Shown in pieces: positions 23,206 to 32,477 of a stretch of 47,470 bases of DNA (positions are counted from its first letter, which is position 1; the number at the start of each line of letters is the position of its first letter). Source of the stretch: JAUXFK01 sp034189035 (lineage in GTDB: Bacteria; Desulfobacterota; UBA8473). The stretch spans positions 1 to 47,470 of the forward strand of contig JAXHVA010000028.1 in NCBI GenBank assembly GCA_034189035.1. The letters run 5' to 3'. The notes beneath the pieces were generated by a model that did not search any database, had not been told where the DNA came from, and was given only the letters and a program-made list of their open reading frames with translations. The position numbers and the translations under genes were made by a program.

Positions 23206-25620
23206 TCACGCCTTAACATCAGCAATAGTAACACCGGCACCGCCTTGTGATAAATCGGCTGCTCTATAATTATCTATATAATTGTGAAGTTTTAGGTGGC
23301 CTCTTATGGCTTCTCTCAACCTTCCGGTCCCAATCCCATGGACGATATCCAACCTTGTTATTCCATGGAGCACGGCATTATCTATTGCCTTATCAACCAA
23401 TAAAATAGCCTCTTCTACTCTTAGCCCGACAACATTAACCTTGCCTAACATTTCAGATACAGTGGAATCAACAAAGACCTCTTTCCATATATCATAGCCT
23501 CTCGACCTATTCCCTGTAGCCCTATAATTATGAACTTTTTTATCAAGACTTGCCTGTTCAAGGTCACTTATATCTACCTTCACCTTCAAGTCGCCGATGA
23601 GTACCTCAACCTTGTCGGCTCCCCCATGCATACTAAATATGACTCCCTCCTTATTGAGGGGAGATATCTTTACAAAGTCGCCAACCTGTGGAACTGAAAA
23701 GGGCTTTTTATCTCTTTTAGGCCTATAGCTTTCAAATTTTTCTTTGATTTCGTTCAGACCTTCTTTCACTTTAGAAAAAGCACGGCCATTCTTCTTAACA
23801 TCCTTCAGTATCTCCTTTGCTTCATGCTCCACATTGTTTAATAGGCTCTCAACCTCAGCCTCAACTTCTATGAGAAGACGTTCCTTTTTCTTATTGATTT
23901 GATCCAGTAGAGAATCTAACTGTTTCTGGTAGACGATATGTATCTCTTTTAACCTTTTGATCTCCTCTTTTTCTTTTATAACCTCTTTTTGGGTTTTTTC
24001 AAGAGCCCCTATCAAATTTGAAATTCCCTTATTACTTTCCGCTAAAAAACCCGATGCCCGATTCAATATCTCTCGTGGAATTCCCAATTTCTTAGCAATG
24101 ACCAGGGCGTTGCTTTCACCTGAAGCCCCATACACAAGTCTGTACAGTGGTTCCATGGTTTCGGAGTTAAACGCAACGGAAACATTCGTCACGTCTTCAT
24201 GGAGATATGCATATGCTTTTAATAGATTGAGATGGGTTGTGGTAATGATACTCGCTTTTTTTTCTCTTAAATAGTCAAGCAGGGCCATTGATAACGCTGC
24301 TCCTTCATCCGGATCGGTACCCACTCCAATTTCATCTAAAAGAACTAAAGATCTCTCATCGGCTTTCTCTAAAATCTCAACTATTTGAAGGATATGTGAA
24401 GAAAAGGTACTGATATTCTGCTCTATGTCTTGTTCATCTCCAACATCCGCAAATATTGAATCAAAGATCGCTACGCTGCTTCCGTCTTTAACTGGGATGT
24501 GCATACCTGCTTGCACCATCAGCGTCAATATACCTATTGTTTTCAGAGCAACTGTTTTTCCTCCAGTGTTTGCACCTGTAATTATTAAAGTATTACACCT
24601 CTTACTAAAATGGATATCAATAGGAACCACATCGTTGGTTAAATTGACCGGTTTATCTTTATTCTTATAGCCGTCTTTAAAAGAGAGGAGTAAGGGATGA
24701 TAGGCATTGATTAAATTGACATGCATTTCTTCGTTTAATACAGGTCGTATTGCATGTAAATCAATACTGAATTTCGCCTTGGCAAATGTTAAGTCTACTT
24801 TACCCAAGGCTCTCAGATTCGAAAGAATTTCATTCGCATTCGCCTGAATATGGGAAGTTAATTCTCTTAATACTCGAATCTCTTCATCCTTCTCTTCCTT
24901 AGAAAGGATACCGAGTTCGTTATTCAATTCTATTGTAAATAGAGGTTCAATAAAACATGTTGCCTTGCTATGAGAATGATCATGTATAATTCCCTGAATA
25001 TGACCCTTAAAATCCGACTTCACTGGGATTACATATCTTCCATTTCGAATAGTAATTATCTTTTCCTGGAAAAAGGGCTGGAATAAACTGTTCGCGAATA
25101 AACCTTCCAAATAGCTATGTATCTTTGCCTTACAACTTTTTATCTCTTGCCTTATTCGGTTCAACTTTGGGCTGGCGCTATCTAATATGTCCCCCCTATC
25201 TCCTACAGTCTTTCTAATCCTGCGTTCAACCTCCGGGAGATCAATTAAACACTTTGCTATACCTTTTGTTAATGGGTACCAATCCCCGCCTAATTTCTCA
25301 AAGAAACCCTTAAGACGATGTGTAGCATTTAAAGTGCTAAATATATCAATGATTTCAGTAGGATCAAGGACAAATCCTTCGACTCTCGTCTTTTTAATGG
25401 ACTCTTCTACATCCATAACCCCGCCTATAGGGATATCTCCATAGTTCTGTAATATCTCTTTTAGCTCACTCACCTCGTCAAGAAGAGTTTCAATCTCCTT
25501 TATGTCAGAAATTGGCTTAAGAGACTCACATAGAGATTCACCTAAATAGGATGTTACATGTCCTTTTAACAAACTCAATATACTGTTAAATTCAAGAACC
25601 CTTAATGTATGCTCATTCAT
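23206..25620 (-). CDS. mutS2: MutS2 endonuclease / ribosome-collision ATPase
   Basis: 804 residues: N-terminal MutS core and clamp helices, an ATPase with Walker A TGANTGGKTVALKTIG and Walker B LVLLDEIGVGTDPDEGAAL, a long coiled coil (EVIKEKEEIKRLKEI...), a KOW-like segment and a C-terminal Smr domain. The Smr part has VGLRVEEAILLVDKAID and the HGIGTGRLREAI nuclease motif and closes with GGAGVTIADVK. MutS2 proteins limit recombination or act on collided ribosomes depending on the species. It is first in the mutS2-dnaG-rpoD unit; a possible minus-strand -10 (TATATC) lies about 55 bp upstream. Confidence 0.95.
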   Translation of the reverse strand: MNEHTLRVLEFNSILSLLKGHVTSYLGESLCESLKPISDIKEIETLLDEVSELKEILQNYGDIPIGGVMDVEESIKKTRVEGFVLDPTEIIDIFSTLNATHRLKGFFEKLGGDWYPLTKGIAKCLIDLPEVERRIRKTVGDRGDILDSASPKLNRIRQEIKSCKAKIHSYLEGLFANSLFQPFFQEKIITIRNGRYVIPVKSDFKGHIQGIIHDHSHSKATCFIEPLFTIELNNELGILSKEEKDEEIRVLRELTSHIQANANEILSNLRALGKVDLTFAKAKFSIDLHAIRPVLNEEMHVNLINAYHPLLLSFKDGYKNKDKPVNLTNDVVPIDIHFSKRCNTLIITGANTGGKTVALKTIGILTLMVQAGMHIPVKDGSSVAIFDSIFADVGDEQDIEQNISTFSSHILQIVEILEKADERSLVLLDEIGVGTDPDEGAALSMALLDYLREKKASIITTTHLNLLKAYAYLHEDVTNVSVAFNSETMEPLYRLVYGASGESNALVIAKKLGIPREILNRASGFLAESNKGISNLIGALEKTQKEVIKEKEEIKRLKEIHIVYQKQLDSLLDQINKKKERLLIEVEAEVESLLNNVEHEAKEILKDVKKNGRAFSKVKEGLNEIKEKFESYRPKRDKKPFSVPQVGDFVKISPLNKEGVIFSMHGGADKVEVLIGDLKVKVDISDLEQASLDKKVHNYRATGNRSRGYDIWKEVFVDSTVSEMLGKVNVVGLRVEEAILLVDKAIDNAVLHGITRLDIVHGIGTGRLREAIRGHLKLHNYIDNYRAADLSQGGAGVTIADVKA

Positions 25621-26348
25621 TCTTCTCTGACGTTTATTTACTCTTTTAGGCCCTTTTTTTAGATATAATCCAACATAATTGAAGTGAAGAAAGAAGTGAT
25701 TAAGATTATTAATTGGGTAGATTGGGAATCGCTATCGAGAATTATCTAAGTGTAAATCGAGTAATCGTCTTTTATATATAATCTTTGCGTCTGTATCGAG
25801 AAATGCGTGTCCTTATGAATTTCGATTATAATCCCAAGTGGAAATTTTATAAAAAATGGACATATTCATATAGACTCAGACCCATAGGTTTTATTCGTCT
25901 GTAATATTCCTCATCTCCGGATGGAAAATATCTTTCATATTGAGAAAGTGATTAAATACATTCCGTTTGTTTATAAAAACAGGATCATTTTAAAACCTCT
26001 CCTTACTCTAGTCACCTGTTCCTAGCTTCTAAAGCCCTTTCCTTTCTTTTTGTACTAGAATTTAAAAAATGCGCTCTTATTTTAACTCAGATTTTATCCC
26101 TGCTTTTTCGTACTATTTATCAAAACTCCTCAAGGCCGAATAAAAGGTCTCCTCATCACTACGCCGAATACTCGGTATTCACATTCTCATCGCCTCCATC
26201 ATAAAAACTCTAAAATATTTTTAAACCCTATATTTTATTAAAGATAAGATAAATTGTCAAATAAAAACAAACGAAATTATAAAAATTTGGTTTTTTTACT
26301 GATATGGATTAACCTATCTCAGAAATAGTGGATGAATATAACGGATTA
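25621..26348. other. 728-bp intergenic region between mutS2 and the pgk-like gene
   Basis: AT-rich with no frame of interest. The end next to mutS2 should hold its promoter. Near 26163 a short GCCGAATACTCGGTAT hairpin can form. I see no T-run hairpin that would end the phosphoglycerate-kinase-like transcript, only a weak CTAT...ATAG palindrome near 26315-26330. Confidence 0.3.
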
Positions 26349-27656
26349 TTATGGCGCAACCCCTCTATTTTCAATCAGTCCCTTTATAGGTTTAAGACCA
26401 TAAGGGCTTCCTTCCTGAATGGCTTTGAGTACTGTCCCACCCCCAGTGAAAAAGTAATACTGAGCATCATCGAGGACTGCTAGATACAGGCCAGGACAAA
26501 GGTTTTTAAACTCCTGCAATGTATCTCCCCCACCATATAATTTCTTTGCCTCCCTGTTCTGGTCAATCGTTCTATCGAGTGCCTCTGAGCCATCTGTAAA
26601 ATGTGGTGTATATCCCATAACAGCATTTACAAATATTGTCTTTGCATCTCTAATACGGTCGAATACTCCTTTGTCTTCAAAAGATTTTGGATCAACATCC
26701 AATATATATCCTGCCCTACCTCCTTTTTCAATCTCCTTAATCGATCTCGTTCTAAACTTCCCTGGAATCCTCCCCTCAATAGTATCTGATTCGACAATAT
26801 ATGGCAATTCTATAATCTTATTATGCTTTTTGTCTGCCTCAACTAACTCTTTAGCCGCTTCAATATCCGACTCTGAAACCCCTTCGATAGAGACCTTGTA
26901 CTTTGCACCTAAAAACGTATTGTATATGACGCCACCGAGTATGAGGTAATCCACCTTTTTATAAATCTCTTTTAATGGCCCTATTTTTGTATCGTATTTA
27001 GAACCTGCTACAACCGCGACAAAAGGTCGAATCGGGTTTAATACATACGAAAGATTCTTTATCTCTTGCTGCATTAAAAACCCGGCAAATGAGGGGAGAT
27101 ATCTCGTTATATCATATGTCGAGGCATGGGGCTGCCAGCTACCAAAGGCGTCGTTGACAAAGACATCTGCCAATCCTGCAAGCTGTAAGGCAAAGCTCTC
27201 TCGGATATTTCCTTTACTTTCCTCTCCTTGAAACCATCTCGTATTTGGAAGATATATACCTCCTATCTTCCTATTGCGCAGTTGTTTAATCGCCAAATTT
27301 ATCGAAGTATCTATACCCAAAATACCATTACCTGAACCAGTATCGAACCTTGGGACATGAAATTCAATATGCAGTTTATGTTCAAGATAATTTACAATGG
27401 GCTCAACTGAATTGCTCGGATCATAGCTAATCTCTCCTGTTCTTTTATTAAGTGGCCTTCCCACATGGGTCATAAGGATTGGACGTCCTCCTCTCTCTAC
27501 AATATTATATATTGTCCCTAATGTACTATCGATCCTATAAGGATCCCTTATTATTCCCTGCTTTACGACATTATGATCGACCCTCAACAATACCACCTTT
27601 CCTAAAAGATCTGCATCCTGTATTAAAGGAAGCCTGGATTCGATACTGTTTTCCAT
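26349..27656 (-). CDS. pgk: Divergent phosphoglycerate kinase homologue
   Basis: About 435 residues from the ATG at 27656 (GAGG eight bases upstream; a GTG three codons earlier is in frame). The PGK framework is clear: RVDHN, RIDST.GTI with the Arg38 equivalent, HVGRP, NTRWFQGEESK, FVNDAFG, an AGSK...KIG lysine pair, ILGGVIYNTFLGA, GGGDT and FTGGG. Several near-universal motifs are altered: AHRAHAS reads SWQPHAS, losing the Arg168 equivalent; WNGPMGVFE reads VNAVMGYTP; DIGP reads DVDP; STGGGASLE reads FTGGGTVLK. It may be a lineage-specific glycolytic PGK or a paralogue with another substrate. No gap or tpiA gene adjoins it. The gene symbol is given for homology only. Confidence 0.75.
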   Translation of the reverse strand: MENSIESRLPLIQDADLLGKVVLLRVDHNVVKQGIIRDPYRIDSTLGTIYNIVERGGRPILMTHVGRPLNKRTGEISYDPSNSVEPIVNYLEHKLHIEFHVPRFDTGSGNGILGIDTSINLAIKQLRNRKIGGIYLPNTRWFQGEESKGNIRESFALQLAGLADVFVNDAFGSWQPHASTYDITRYLPSFAGFLMQQEIKNLSYVLNPIRPFVAVVAGSKYDTKIGPLKEIYKKVDYLILGGVIYNTFLGAKYKVSIEGVSESDIEAAKELVEADKKHNKIIELPYIVESDTIEGRIPGKFRTRSIKEIEKGGRAGYILDVDPKSFEDKGVFDRIRDAKTIFVNAVMGYTPHFTDGSEALDRTIDQNREAKKLYGGGDTLQEFKNLCPGLYLAVLDDAQYYFFTGGGTVLKAIQEGSPYGLKPIKGLIENRGVAP

Positions 27657-27964
27657 ATCTCCCACCTCATAAAAGTTGGTTAACTCATCTCCTTTTTGTA
27701 AAAAGGACCAGACTTTCTGCCTGTTTAGCCAAATAACGATGACTCAACAGGGATGTTGATCAAACAGAAATTCCTTTGGCAGTCATCCAAAGTCTCATTG
27801 TTAAAAAATCTTGTACTTTAGTCTCTCAGGGAACTCGAAGCAAAAGAGAAGCGATTTAAAGTGGTTACACTCCGTTTGGCAATTTTTGAAGTCGTATGGA
27901 GCAAGCCTTTATCTTTATTAAGGATATTTTGCACTATGCAAAGAGGTAAATGGGCAAAAACCCT

Positions 27965-28960
27965 TTAAACGGATGGAAACTCAGATTCTTTCGCCGCTGC
28001 TTTAATATATAGAGGATCTCCATATACCTTGTTTTCTTCATGGCAAGAATAAATAAGCTTTATTACGTGTTCATTGTTTGATTCAGATGCCTTTTTTAGA
28101 ATATCTTCCCATTGAAGCCCTTGTTCATCGAAGATATTCTCTCTGGTGTAGGAAGGGGTATAAAATGTGATATATGCTGCACAGATTGCTATCCATAAGT
28201 AATTTATGGCCTTATATCTGTCCGATAGATATGGCAAGACGATCCGAAAGGCGTGGGTAGCGGTCACAGTATGGAGCGCTGTAAAACTGCCTGAATTTAA
28301 AAATATATTTAGAACTGTTTTGGCTATTGTACTTATTATATCTGGCTTATCATCGATTCTTCGAATATTCCTTTTCAAGTGTGAATCTTGTGAAACAGCC
28401 TTCATTTTCTCAAATATATTATTCCCCGTGTATTTCTGTCCTTTGAAGTAGTTATCCTCTTTTATCCTTTGCAAAATATCCATAGGTTCCGCATAGCTGC
28501 AATCGATTTCATCTATATCAATCAACGGCAAATATGATATTGCAAAATAAGATACAGCGTCAATAATCTCTTTCTTATCATCAATAATTATCGCGTATGC
28601 AGTTTTGATTAATGCATGGAATGCCCCGGCAGCAACACCTTTGATAAAATCAGACAAATAGTAAGTAAGGAACTCCTCCTTCCCGAGCCGATCGAACTCA
28701 TCTGTAAGGAATTGCGTATAATTACAAAAGTACTTATGCTCTCCTAAATATTCCTTCCAGTTTTCGTGGTTTATGACAAAATCTGTCCTGTGAATCTTCT
28801 TGAGCCTCTTTATATAGAAAGATGCAAAACGTTCTAACCTCTCCTCTTTTGCACCCATCTTAAAAAGTGCGATCAAAGTCATCGGCAGATGGTTAGTAAA
28901 ATAATGATAATACTCAACGTCAAAAATCCTGTATCTATCTATGATTTCAGCAATAGTCAT
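27965..28960 (-). CDS. Questin-oxidase-family (DUF4243-like) protein
   Basis: 331 residues. The N-terminal YYHYFTNHLPMTLIALFKMGA and the central FIKGVAAGAFHALIKTAYAI, together with a later ALHTVTATHAFRIVLPYL, match the pattern of the questin oxidase family, named after a fungal Baeyer-Villiger-like enzyme of anthraquinone metabolism. His residues in NHLP, AFHALIK and LHTVTATHA are the conserved ones. Bacterial members have no established reaction. GGAAGG lies a few bases before the ATG. It is a single gene 300 bp from the phosphoglycerate-kinase homologue, with no polyketide genes in the window, so the fungal function should not be transferred. Confidence 0.7.
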   Translation of the reverse strand: MTIAEIIDRYRIFDVEYYHYFTNHLPMTLIALFKMGAKEERLERFASFYIKRLKKIHRTDFVINHENWKEYLGEHKYFCNYTQFLTDEFDRLGKEEFLTYYLSDFIKGVAAGAFHALIKTAYAIIIDDKKEIIDAVSYFAISYLPLIDIDEIDCSYAEPMDILQRIKEDNYFKGQKYTGNNIFEKMKAVSQDSHLKRNIRRIDDKPDIISTIAKTVLNIFLNSGSFTALHTVTATHAFRIVLPYLSDRYKAINYLWIAICAAYITFYTPSYTRENIFDEQGLQWEDILKKASESNNEHVIKLIYSCHEENKVYGDPLYIKAAAKESEFPSV

Positions 28961-29170
28961 AATAGTCCTTCCACGAACTGGTTCTTTTGCAATTGGGATA
29001 GATAAATCTGGGCTTTGTATTGAAACTGTTACCGGATGCTCACAATGAAAAGGTATTGTCCAAAAGGAAGATCCCTTTGAGCTATTCTATCATTATGAGT
29101 TTTCTGCTATCCCTCCTTTGTCTTTTAGCCAAACTTTTTTATGAATAGCCCATTTGTATTACACATAGGA

Positions 29171-29824
29171 TCAACTCAGCATATTTATAATCTGAATTGG
29201 TTCCGTTATAAGAACCCTTGCCCCGCTTTGCTTCAATTCTTCAGCATGGCGGAAACCCCAAAGCACCCCTACAGGAAACATGCCGGCAGCTTTTGCAGTA
29301 TTCATATCTATACTTGTATCACCCAAATAAAGGGTCTCTTCAGGCAAAACTTCGAGTAATCGAGCAATTTCAAGGGCACCCCTGGGATCTGGTTTTAGAG
29401 GAAATGGGTCTTGCTGGCCCATAACGACCTGAAAGTTCCAATGAGGCAGGAATTCTGAGACGCACTGTTCAGTGAATTCATGAGGCTTATTCGATAGTAT
29501 GGCTATCTTTATATTGTGAGAACTTAAAGTGTCTAGCATCTCAGAAATACCTTCATACAGCCTTGTTTTCACATTCCAGTTTTGCGCATAATCCTCTTTG
29601 AAAGCCTGCAGACATGCTTCAAAAGTCTCATCACCTTGCTCTTCAACCGGTAATGCTCGTTTGATCAATTTTGCAGCGCCATCACCCACGAAATATCTGT
29701 ATGCGTCTGTTGTATGTATGGGGAACCCCCTGTTAATAAGGACCCGGTTGACTGCATCACCTATATCTTCCAGTGTGTTGATCAAGGTTCCATCTAAATC
29801 GAACAGCACAGCCTTGTATGTCAT
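29171..29824 (-). CDS. HAD-superfamily phosphatase (phosphoglycolate phosphatase-like)
   Basis: 217 residues from an ATG with GGAGAG seven bases upstream; an open frame of 83 codons further upstream has no family match and is rejected. HAD motif I is LFDLDGTLINT (Asp9 and Asp11), motif II is AILSNKP, motif III the Lys in PLKPDPRGA, and motif IV LYLGDTSIDMNTA. The helical cap (about residues 17-80) is of the Gph type. Substrates may be 2-phosphoglycolate or other small phosphomonoesters. It stands alone, transcribed divergently from the ABC-F gene. Confidence 0.9.
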   Translation of the reverse strand: MTYKAVLFDLDGTLINTLEDIGDAVNRVLINRGFPIHTTDAYRYFVGDGAAKLIKRALPVEEQGDETFEACLQAFKEDYAQNWNVKTRLYEGISEMLDTLSSHNIKIAILSNKPHEFTEQCVSEFLPHWNFQVVMGQQDPFPLKPDPRGALEIARLLEVLPEETLYLGDTSIDMNTAKAAGMFPVGVLWGFRHAEELKQSGARVLITEPIQIINMLS

Positions 29825-30111
29825 GAAAGTCTCTCCATTATCCATGCCGGTCTTCTCTATTGATCTTATGTAACAATAGCTTATCAGTATCATTCGATTT
29901 TGTAAAGAGTAAAAATACTCTCTGACTCTGTGTGTGAAGCATGATTCTATCAGAAGAATTTTTTGTTGAAAAAAACAATGATTTATGAGATATAGACTGG
30001 TAATTTGAAAAAGCAGAAATCTATCATTAATAAGCAGTTGTTCACTCCAATCTCCGTTTGGACAGCGGTCCATTAGAATATAATAACATTGTAGCTCTTA
30101 AAAAAAGAGAT

Positions 30112-30234
30112 ACAAGAAGCAGTAATCAAATTTTAATACGTGTAAAATGAGCATCTTTCCCTTTCTCTTTCTTAATTCACTTGGACACTCAAACAACTAC
30201 ACATATTAAAATTCGACTGCTGCTTTTTGCTTGA
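30112..30234. repeat. Intergenic palindromic repeat, copy B (inverted relative to A and C)
   Basis: TCAAATTTTAAT at 30126-30137 and its inverse ATTAAAATTCGA at 30205-30216 lie 91 bp apart, outer edge to outer edge. Read on the minus strand the element gives AGTTGTTTGAGTG, AATTAAGAAAG and GGGAAAGATGC, matching copies A and C. It lies between the divergent HAD and ABC-F genes. Confidence 0.7.
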
Positions 30235-30341
30235 TGAGATCTTTTTATTTCATAAGGCCGAAGTGTTACAAATACCTTTTTTCTTCTTTTTTGTGTATTC
30301 ATAAATGACCTGATACTTTTTATTTTGAGATTTTTGTTCAA

Positions 30342-32336
30342 ATGAGTCTTATAACCGTTGTAAAAGTCTCCCTTTCATTCTCCGGGAAGCAGATTTTTAA
30401 TGAAATAGGGTTTCAAATTGACCCAAGAGGTAGGATAGGGCTAGTGGGTTCGAACGGATCCGGGAAAACCACCTTGCTTCGGCTTATAATGGGAGAAATC
30501 TCACCGGACAGTGGAGAAGTTATCTTGACAAAAGGGACCCGGATCGGCTATCTGCCTCAAGATGTACAAGAAACTCTTTCTGGACCTCTCTTACAATCCG
30601 TTATTGAATCTATTCCCGGACGAAGCGAGCTGAAAAGTAAGCTTAGCAGTGCAAATATCTACCTTAAAGAAGTCTTATGCAAACGTGATCAGATAAGAAT
30701 TGCAAAAGAGCTAGGCCAGATCCACCAGGAGATCAACAGACTCGGTTTGGAGTATCCTCGTCATGGTGCGGAAAAGATCCTCTTAGGACTTGGATTCACA
30801 ATATCTGATTTTGATAGACCTGTTTCTTCTCTAAGCGGTGGATGGAAGATGAGGGCGGCCCTAGCCAGTCTTTTATACCAGAGACCGGACCTGCTACTCT
30901 TGGATGAGCCGACCAATCACCTTGACATCCCATCTGTGCATTGGCTTGAGCAGTTTCTGCAGGACTTCGCTGGTGCTATAATACTCGTGTCCCATGACAG
31001 AGACTTTCTCAACCGGCAGATCAATAGTATTATTGGCTTTGGTCCTGAGGGGATGAGATCTTACAACGGAGATTACGATTTCTATCTGAAAGCCCGTGAG
31101 GAGGAACGGAGAACCCTAGAGGCAAAAGCCAGAAAGCAGGAGCAAAGAGTCAAAGAAGCTGAGAAATTTATTGAAAGATTTCGAGCCAAGGCAAGCAAAG
31201 CGAGACAAGCACAGAGCAAGATTAAAGTGCTTAAAAAAATGGAACTCATAAAAACTCACCGCAAAGAAAAGGTGACCCACTTCTCCTTCCCCAATGTTCC
31301 CCGAAGTGGAAGGGTTGTTGTATCCATCAAAGGTCTATCCAAACGGTTTGATGAATTGCCTTTGTATAGAGACATTAATTTAAATGTGATACAAGGAGAA
31401 AGAATAGCCATTATCGGGCCAAATGGATGTGGCAAAACAACTCTACTTCGTATGGTTGCCGGAGAAATCAAACCTGATCAGGGAATGATATCGCTAGGAC
31501 ATGCAGTCTCTATCAGCTATTTTGCACAGCATCACTCGGACATACTCAATCACCAAAAGACCGTAATTGAAGAGGTACACCAGGTCGCCTCGGATGAAAA
31601 CATCGGTTTTGTAAGGGGAGTATGTGGTGCATTTCTCTTCTCAGGGCAGGATGTTGACAAGACTATAGGAGTCCTATCTGGGGGTGAAAGAGCCCGTGTA
31701 TCACTTGCAAAGCTCCTTATCAAGCCCGGGAATCTGATGGTGATGGATGAACCAACCAATCATCTGGACATTTCATCTTCAGAGGCACTCATCGATGCGC
31801 TTTGTGAATACAACGGTACCCTTTTATTTGTGTCCCATAACCAGTCGTTTGTCAATAGACTCGCAACAAAGATATGGGATATAAGAGAGGGTGAAATTAT
31901 AGAATACCCGGGAAATCTAGACGAATATTATTACCACATTGCCAAAGCACAAAAAGAATCGTCGAATAATTATAGTGTAACCATCCTGCATACAAAAGAA
32001 GTAGGAAAGAAAACATTGACTAGGAAGGGACATGATCGTAAAAAAGTAAAAAAACAAAAAGCGGAAAAACGCCAATTGATATACAATACCCTGAAACCGA
32101 TCTTGGACGAAGTCGATCGTTTGGAAGGACGGATTGCTGAACTTGAATCAAAACAGAAAGAAATAGAAACCCTGCTTGCAAATCCAGAAATATACAGTGA
32201 TAGTGATAGATATGTTACGCTCATTGGCGAATACAATAGTCTGAGAAAAATACTGGATGAATTCCTCCTGGAATGGGAGCAGACACAGACTAAGCTCGAA
32301 ACAACAAGAGAGGAGCTTGAAGTCGATGACCATTGA
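30342..32336 (+). CDS. ABC-F subfamily ATPase
   Basis: 664 residues, two ABC cassettes in one chain and no membrane segments. Walker A: GSNGSGKTT (36-44) and GPNGCGKTT; signatures LSGGWKMR and LSGGERARV; Walker B/D-loop LLLLDEPTNHLDI and LMVMDEPTNHLDI. A charged inter-domain linker (RKQEQRVKEAEKFIERF) and a C-terminal coiled coil (from about 570) are characteristic of Uup/YheS-type ABC-F proteins, which act at the ribosome tRNA sites. The ATG at 30342 has no good Shine-Dalgarno. It lies 141 bp upstream of typA, another ribosome-associated factor, so they may be co-expressed. Confidence 0.93.
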   Translation: MSLITVVKVSLSFSGKQIFNEIGFQIDPRGRIGLVGSNGSGKTTLLRLIMGEISPDSGEVILTKGTRIGYLPQDVQETLSGPLLQSVIESIPGRSELKSKLSSANIYLKEVLCKRDQIRIAKELGQIHQEINRLGLEYPRHGAEKILLGLGFTISDFDRPVSSLSGGWKMRAALASLLYQRPDLLLLDEPTNHLDIPSVHWLEQFLQDFAGAIILVSHDRDFLNRQINSIIGFGPEGMRSYNGDYDFYLKAREEERRTLEAKARKQEQRVKEAEKFIERFRAKASKARQAQSKIKVLKKMELIKTHRKEKVTHFSFPNVPRSGRVVVSIKGLSKRFDELPLYRDINLNVIQGERIAIIGPNGCGKTTLLRMVAGEIKPDQGMISLGHAVSISYFAQHHSDILNHQKTVIEEVHQVASDENIGFVRGVCGAFLFSGQDVDKTIGVLSGGERARVSLAKLLIKPGNLMVMDEPTNHLDISSSEALIDALCEYNGTLLFVSHNQSFVNRLATKIWDIREGEIIEYPGNLDEYYYHIAKAQKESSNNYSVTILHTKEVGKKTLTRKGHDRKKVKKQKAEKRQLIYNTLKPILDEVDRLEGRIAELESKQKEIETLLANPEIYSDSDRYVTLIGEYNSLRKILDEFLLEWEQTQTKLETTREELEVDDH

Positions 32337-32477
32337 TATATGAGCGATTATACTCCATATTCCCGAGAAAATGGGAAATTCTCTTTTGAATAAAAATGGA
32401 CTGAGCTTTTACGAAACCTACTTGCACCAAGCCAAGCTACATAGTAGGACAGAAAATCTGAGAGGAAAAGAGGTATT

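Noticed and set aside
29825..30073. 83-codon upstream extension of the HAD phosphatase
   Set aside because: It does not resemble the family, and the ATG at 29824 has its own ribosome-binding site before the DLDGT motif.
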